Part shown: positions 59,869-64,000 of the stretch, in pieces | Numbering within the stretch: position 1 is the stretch's first letter | How the letters are laid out: every line of letters begins with the position of its first letter | DNA from: an uncultured Lachnospiraceae bacterium | GTDB lineage: Bacteria > Bacillota > Clostridia > Lachnospirales > Lachnospiraceae | Length of the DNA stretch: 64,000 bases | Reading direction: 5' to 3' | Assembly: GCA_910579615.1 (NCBI GenBank) | Contig: CAJTUA010000004.1 | Coordinates: 62,001 to 126,000 of the forward strand | The notes under the pieces: generated by a model | What the model was told of the DNA's origin: nothing | The model's input: only the letters and a program-made list of their open reading frames with translations | Databases searched by the model: none | Position numbers and translations under genes: made by a program

Positions 59869-59953
59869 TGGATTCCCATATATGAATACCCATGGGAACC
59901 CAGCGCACAAACAGGGATACATACCGGCTGCCCTGTACATATCCCTGTTCCTT
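59869..59953. repeat. Two adjacent hairpins in the cysK-XRE gap
   Basis: GCTGG-A-TTCCCAT (59869-59881) pairs with ATGGGAA-C-CCAGC (about 59894-59906), and AACAGGGATA (about 59914-59923) with TATCCCTGTT (about 59944-59953). The first has an outer arm GTGTGCTG/CAGCGCAC. They may end transcription of the XRE gene on the minus strand. The rest of 59675-60032 is plain intergenic sequence. Confidence 0.5.
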
Positions 59954-60032
59954 CCCTAATATATCCTTCCAAAACCACGCCAGGCTTTTTCTTCAGGAAA
60001 CACAGCTCAATACTGAATTTATCTGTGCTTCT

Positions 60033-60422
60033 TTAAATTTCGGCTTCATGAAACGTAGTTTCCTTTTTTGCCTGCTTTAACCGGTTCTTTTTTTCCTCTC
60101 TTAAAATCTGCTTTAAGCTCTTAATCAGCGGCAAAAGCAGCTTCATCTCGTCTTCCGTACAATCACCTACTTCCTGCAAAAGCACGGTCTTGTCCTCAAA
60201 ATTTTCTGGTACGTCCGGATAAAAAATCTGATAAAGCGGCAAATCCAACTCCCGGATCAGCCTGTATAACACCTCAAATTTTGGATTTCCGATATTCATT
60301 TCAATATCAATAATCGTCCGCTTGCAGACTCCAACCTTATCAGCCAATTCCCTTTGTGACATATGTCTGCCTTTCCTTGTCACTTTTACAATATCCCCTA
60401 ATGCAATAATTGAAGATGCCAC
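60033..60422 (-). CDS. XRE-family transcriptional regulator
   Basis: A 129-residue protein. Residues about 7-65 are an HTH_3 domain (RKGRHMSQRELADKVGVCKR, TIIDIEMNIGNPKFEVLYRL). The rest is acidic, then a basic helix (SLKQILREEKKNRLKQAKKE). It starts with GTG at 60422 after AGAGGTG. It stands alone between hairpin-rich gaps, near the larger two-HTH regulator. The target is unknown. Confidence 0.8.
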   Translation of the reverse strand: MASSIIALGDIVKVTRKGRHMSQRELADKVGVCKRTIIDIEMNIGNPKFEVLYRLIRELDLPLYQIFYPDVPENFEDKTVLLQEVGDCTEDEMKLLLPLIKSLKQILREEKKNRLKQAKKETTFHEAEI

Positions 60423-60475
60423 TTTAATTCACCTCTTTATGTAAACAAAATACACTGTGCTCCACGAACCCTCAT

Positions 60476-60692
60476 GGAATCCACAGATTCGCCTTCTTGC
60501 TCCAATTGGAATTTTACGTGGATTCGACAAAAAAGTCCATGCTGTTTCAGGAATATGCAAAATATTTTTATCATGTTTCTCACATTTTAGACTATCGATA
60601 TCATTGTATAAAGTTTATTATTTTACTACTTAGCCCTGAAAATGTCTATGCCGTTTCCGGAATTTTACGAATATTCCAGAAACGGCATAGAC
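60476..60692. repeat. Hairpins with a partly repeated arm
   Basis: GAATCCAC (about 60477) and GTGGATTC (about 60518) pair, and a long perfect-looking stem joins GTCTATGCCGTTTC (60641-60654) with GAAACGGCATAGAC (about 60679-60692), with GGAAT/ATTCC extending it. A sequence close to the left arm (GTCCATGCTGTTTCAGGAAT) already occurs at 60537. The rest of the 60423-60780 gap is AT-rich and holds no gene. Confidence 0.6.
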
Positions 60693-60780
60693 AAAAGCGC
60701 ACTTTTCCAACTAAAATACATACTTGTAATGATACTATCATTTACACGTACATATATCATATAAGAAAGAGGTGTATATT

Positions 60781-60960
60781 ATGAAAAAATTCCAAAAAGC
60801 TATTCTCACGGTGCTTGTTCTGATTTATGCAGGCATCACAATCACAATCACTCTTCCGGAGAGTCCGGACAATCCGTCTGATACAAATACAGCCCAGACT
60901 TATCAGGCACCGGGAGAATCGTTTGGTCTGTTTGATGAAGGTGCAGGAGACTTGCATTGA
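60781..60960 (+). CDS. Small exported peptide, candidate signalling pro-peptide
   Basis: A 59-residue peptide starting at an ATG with AGAGGTG upstream. Residues 1-5 are basic (MKKFQK), about 6-27 hydrophobic (AILTVLVLIYAGITITI), and 28-59 acidic and polar, ending in DEGAGDLH. This is the shape of Phr/PapR-like pro-peptides: signal segment plus a short C-terminal tail that can be cut to a signalling peptide. Its last 113 bases are antisense to the 3' end of a large two-HTH regulator gene, so the two genes are convergent and locked together. The mature peptide is not predictable. Confidence 0.6.
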   Translation: MKKFQKAILTVLVLIYAGITITITLPESPDNPSDTNTAQTYQAPGESFGLFDEGAGDLH

Positions 60961-62950
60961 TATCTTCCGCAAATAATGAGTAATAGCCATCTTCTATAAT
61001 TTTTGCGAGTTTCTTTTGTTGCATTAGCAAGCATATCTGATACGAATGCCAAAGGCAACTTTTTTGAAGCTCATACTTTTCAGGCGAATCACTTTTGTTA
61101 TATACAAAAGCAAGATTCGCCAAAATTTTTCCTGCTACTTTACATTTTCCTGACCACATCTCAAGTAAGATTCCGAAGTTATCCATCTCTTTTGCCAGTT
61201 TTAGTTGCCCGTCTGACTCTAACATTTCACCATAGCACAAATAAAGTAATATCACCGAATTTGTATGGTATTCTTCTTTGACACGGCTTTTCTGATAGGC
61301 TTTCAGCATACGTTCCCGCAGCTCTAAGCCCTTCTTCATTCTTCCTGCCTTTCTTGAAAAACCTGCCATCAAATTCAATATCACAAATTCCTCTCGCGAC
61401 GGTATTCGCATTTTCCCATCCCGATAATCTGTCATCGTATAACGCAAAATTCTTTCCAATTGCTGCAAACCATCCTCAGGATTTATCTCTCCCCGAACCT
61501 TTTTATCTCCGATTCTGCATGTCTCTATATACTGACGATTCAAGGGAATGTCCATATCTAACACCGCCGCAAGTTCATCAATTATCTCTGTTGCTTTATC
61601 CCATTCAAAGTCAAAACTCGCCTGATTTTTCCAATGGCACAACTCATACAAATCATAATTGTCTGATTGCACTCTGCTGATATAATAACTCTTTTCCACG
61701 CCAAGTTCTCCTGCGATTTCCAAAACATGCTTTTTCGATGGAATCTGCTTCCCATTCTCAATCCTCGACAGATTCCCCTGTGTACAGCTCTCCAAATCGC
61801 TTTGTGAGATTCCCTGATTTTTCCGTATATCGCGCAGCATCTCATAATCCAACGAAATTTCTTCCTCGTGATAGAAATAATGCAGTTTTGAAAGCTCATC
61901 CATCCCAAGTACCCAATCCGCATAACAACGTAACAATGCCTTGAGACTTTCCAATTGCATCGCGAGCACTGTTACATCATTTTCCGGTTCAGCCTTCGGG
62001 ACATACTTCTTCATATCATCCAAGTCGTCCTCATCCTGCTCGTCCATACCCACTTTTTTACATGCGCTGGCATCGACTGTCATCTTATCCTCTGTTTCGT
62101 TCTCCTCCATCACCTTATCCTCAGCTTCCTTCTCCTCCGTTCCCTTCTCCCCAGCCACTTTCACAATCTCCTTAAAGCTCTCAATCCGCAGCTCCAAAAG
62201 CTCTACCAGCAACGGCAGCGCCCCATTCTTTGTCAAACATTCCACACCGCGGCAGCTGTACGCCTCAACCTTATCCCATTCCCCTCTTCTCTTGCACCTG
62301 AGCGCAAGCAGCCACATACATTGCGGGAACAATTTCACTTTCTCCTCTTCGTAATACCGCTTTTCAAGATATGCCGCCACTTCCTCCAGAATCTGCACGG
62401 CTCTCGCTTCATCTGTCTGCATCATGGAATAGCCGAGCAAAATCAGCAGGTGCAGTTCCTGATTACACAGACGGAACCTCATCAGCTCCAGGCCTTCCCA
62501 TTCCGGAAAGGTAATCGCCAAAGCTTCTCCCAATGCCTTACGGCAGCGCAGGGCATTCCCGTCCCTGCGGTATTCATTGACCGCAGCATATTTCGCCAAA
62601 AATTGCTGATGCAGCTTTTGGTCGATTGTCCTGTGCCGCGAATATTCCTCAAGCAGGTTCTGGTTGTGCTCATAATCATTCTCAAAGAAATGGCGCTGCA
62701 GGGTTTCCCTTAAGTCAAACAATATGTATTCTTCCACTGACATAATTACCTCAAGTGTGTCCGTACATTTGCCCAAACGCTGCATCAAGGCATCCGCCAA
62801 CATTTTCTCCGGTACTCTTTCACCGCTCTCAATCTTTGTCAGTTCTCCCTGTGTACAGATTCCCCGAAACAGCTCTTCCTGCGTGAGACCCTTCTTTTTT
62901 CGTTCCCGGTAAATAATCTTCCCTAAATTTGTCGCACGTTCATCCCACAT
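60848..62950 (-). CDS. RRNPP-like regulator with two HTH domains and helical repeats
   Basis: A 700-residue cytosolic protein. An XRE HTH lies at about residues 8-65 (ERKKKGLTQEELFRGICTQG, KIESGERVPEKM) and a second at about 375-435 (IRKNQGISQSDLESCTQGNL, RIENGKQIPSKK). Around them are TPR-like helical repeats with paired aromatic/Leu patterns, and an acidic Glu/Asp-rich linker (about 280-330). Peptide-binding regulators of the Rap/NprR/PlcR/Rgg type combine an HTH with such repeats; doubling the HTH is unusual. The ATG at 62950 has AGGAGG upstream. Its 3' end overlaps the exported peptide gene on the other strand, the expected position of a cognate signal. Confidence 0.78.
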   Translation of the reverse strand: MWDERATNLGKIIYRERKKKGLTQEELFRGICTQGELTKIESGERVPEKMLADALMQRLGKCTDTLEVIMSVEEYILFDLRETLQRHFFENDYEHNQNLLEEYSRHRTIDQKLHQQFLAKYAAVNEYRRDGNALRCRKALGEALAITFPEWEGLELMRFRLCNQELHLLILLGYSMMQTDEARAVQILEEVAAYLEKRYYEEEKVKLFPQCMWLLALRCKRRGEWDKVEAYSCRGVECLTKNGALPLLVELLELRIESFKEIVKVAGEKGTEEKEAEDKVMEENETEDKMTVDASACKKVGMDEQDEDDLDDMKKYVPKAEPENDVTVLAMQLESLKALLRCYADWVLGMDELSKLHYFYHEEEISLDYEMLRDIRKNQGISQSDLESCTQGNLSRIENGKQIPSKKHVLEIAGELGVEKSYYISRVQSDNYDLYELCHWKNQASFDFEWDKATEIIDELAAVLDMDIPLNRQYIETCRIGDKKVRGEINPEDGLQQLERILRYTMTDYRDGKMRIPSREEFVILNLMAGFSRKAGRMKKGLELRERMLKAYQKSRVKEEYHTNSVILLYLCYGEMLESDGQLKLAKEMDNFGILLEMWSGKCKVAGKILANLAFVYNKSDSPEKYELQKSCLWHSYQICLLMQQKKLAKIIEDGYYSLFAEDINASLLHLHQTDQTILPVPDKSGLYLYQTDCPDSPEE

Positions 62951-63094
62951 CTTCTTTATTCCTCCTGATTCCATAGCTCACCAGAATTTCCCGTACTTAT
63001 ATTGTCATATACCACTAGCCTTCTCGCGGTACGGCTTCTATTTTCCCATATATATTATACCTGTCCACTAATTTCTGGTCAATATTCTCCTTCC

Positions 63095-63145
63095 AAAAAA
63101 ACGCCCTTTTTGCCGCCGGATTCCACCGCAAAAAGGACGTTTTCG
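63095..63145 (-). terminator. Terminator of the aspartokinase gene
   Basis: On the minus strand AAAACGTCCTTTTTGCGG pairs with CCGGCAAAAAGGGCGTTTT-like sequence (about 63145-63128 with 63115-63098), followed by TTT. It lies about 75 bases past the stop codon. Confidence 0.8.
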
Positions 63146-63217
63146 CTTTATCTTTTGCTTTATTTGTGCCCAAACCTTTCCCTCCGGTTTAAAAAGGAAA
63201 AAAGAGGAAAATATATT

Positions 63218-64000
63218 CTAAAAAAACTTATTGTGCACTGCATTGACTGCTTTTTCCGTCTGCTGCACATCAATCAGCACCGTCACGCGGATTTCCGATG
63301 TCGAAATCATCTTGATATTGACACCCGCATCGTAGAGCGCCTCAAACATCTTCGCCGCCACACCTGGATTGGACATCATACCCGCGCCGACAACGGAAAC
63401 CTTCGCCACATTCTCCTCCACATCAATTTTCGTGTATTTGAGCGAGGTATTCCTGTGGCGCTCCACGGTGGCAACCGCTTCTGCAAGGTCATCCTTCGCG
63501 ATGGTAAAGCTGATGTCCTTCGTCCCGTCACGGCCGACGGACTGTAAAATAATATCAACATTGATGCCGTGGTTTGCAAGGTGGTTAAACAGCTTGAATG
63601 CCACACCCGGCTGGTCCTCCAATCCAATGACGGCGATACGTGCCGTATTTTTATCACTTGCTACTCCGCTGATAAGCATTCCTTCCATATTCACTGCCTC
63701 CTTGACTACGGTTCCTTCCGCTAAATTTAAACTTGAACGCACAACGAGCTGTACGCCGTACCTCTTTGCCATCTCCACCGAACGATTATGCAAAACGCCA
63801 GCACCGAGCGATGCCAAATCAAGCATCTCGTCGTAGGTGATTTCCGGGAGCTTTTTCGCCTCCGGCACAATGCGTGGGTCAGCGGTGTACACGCCCTCCA
63901 CGTCCGTATAAATCTCGCACGCATCCGCATGCAGTGCCGCCGCTAACGCCACGGCGGTTGTATCCGAGCCGCCCCTGCCGAGCGTCGTGTAATTATCCCT
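63218..64000 (-). CDS. lysC: Aspartate kinase, C-terminal part (cut by window edge)
   Basis: The last 260 codons of aspartokinase, which phosphorylates aspartate as the first step to lysine, methionine and threonine. The visible part starts inside the catalytic domain (TTLGRGGSDTTAVALAAAL, then CEIYTDVEGVYTADPRIV) and continues through two ACT domains (GLEDQPGVAFKLFNHLANHG; VSVVGAGMMSNPGVAAKMFE) that bind the allosteric amino acid. It ends AVHNKFF at 63218. The 5' end lies beyond the window, so regulation cannot be seen. Confidence 0.93.
   Translation of the reverse strand, partial: RDNYTTLGRGGSDTTAVALAAALHADACEIYTDVEGVYTADPRIVPEAKKLPEITYDEMLDLASLGAGVLHNRSVEMAKRYGVQLVVRSSLNLAEGTVVKEAVNMEGMLISGVASDKNTARIAVIGLEDQPGVAFKLFNHLANHGINVDIILQSVGRDGTKDISFTIAKDDLAEAVATVERHRNTSLKYTKIDVEENVAKVSVVGAGMMSNPGVAAKMFEALYDAGVNIKMISTSEIRVTVLIDVQQTEKAVNAVHNKFF

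Overview
The window looks like a chromosomal stretch from a Clostridia (Bacillota) anaerobe, most likely a Lachnospiraceae gut species. The reasons are strong AGGAGG-type ribosome sites before nearly every gene, a tRNA without an encoded CCA end, oxygen-sensitive iron-sulfur enzymes (indolepyruvate:ferredoxin oxidoreductase, a 4Fe-4S aldo-keto reductase), PD-(D/E)XK Rpn-type accessory genes, many MarR/XRE/AraC regulators and paired ABC exporters. No rRNA, phage structural module, CRISPR array or replication origin was seen. The species cannot be fixed from this sequence alone.

Layout. 0-3 kb: a MerR regulator with its own 19-bp-spacer promoter, then an AT-rich patch with an unknown coiled-coil gene and a frameshifted secreted protein. 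3.2-4.1 kb: an Rpn-family gene broken by an internal deletion. 4.1-8.6 kb: a MarR-controlled heterodimeric drug exporter. 8.8-12.1 kb: a sodium:solute symporter, a decayed membrane gene and a Cof-type HAD phosphatase. 12.5-16.0 kb: a tyrosine recombinase followed by an AT-rich segment bounded by a perfect 82-bp inverted repeat that encloses a methyltransferase gene and a GNAT-membrane protein gene pointing at each other. This has the form of a recombinase-driven invertible cassette and is the most interesting part of the window. 16.1-25.8 kb: acid and aromatic-acid metabolism (acyl-CoA ligase, U32-like protein, amidohydrolase, iorA-iorB-paaK, iron-sulfur aldo-keto reductase). 26-34.5 kb: a small membrane protein, an intact nuclease-like gene, a beta-galactosidase, RidA, BirA-controlled bioY, a ROK sugar kinase, an AraC regulator and tRNA-Leu(CAG).

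34.7-39.4 kb: a DUF1508 protein, a small leader-like protein, and a large hybrid histidine kinase with its response regulator. 39.7-45.2 kb: a LytTR/GHKL two-component pair upstream of two ABC exporters, with a 20-bp-period direct repeat in front of the exporters that could be the regulator's site. 45.5-52.7 kb: an exported Ig-domain protein, a MarR-MATE pair, an AraC regulator divergent from a sugar isomerase/dehydrogenase pair, and an XRE regulator. 53-57.3 kb: a BlaI repressor and a very large BlaR1-like M56 sensor protease with calcium-motif repeats instead of a penicillin-binding domain. 57.4-60.4 kb: DegV, a PIN-toxin remnant, CysK and an XRE regulator. 60.8-63.0 kb: a 700-residue RRNPP-like regulator with two HTH domains, whose 3' end overlaps an antiparallel 59-codon exported peptide, a probable private signalling pair. 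The window ends inside an aspartokinase gene.

Several repeat families punctuate the intergenic regions: three tandem 113-bp units after the amidohydrolase, and an interspersed ~100-bp double-hairpin element with related ends, found before at least four minus-strand genes and tandemly duplicated before the beta-galactosidase.
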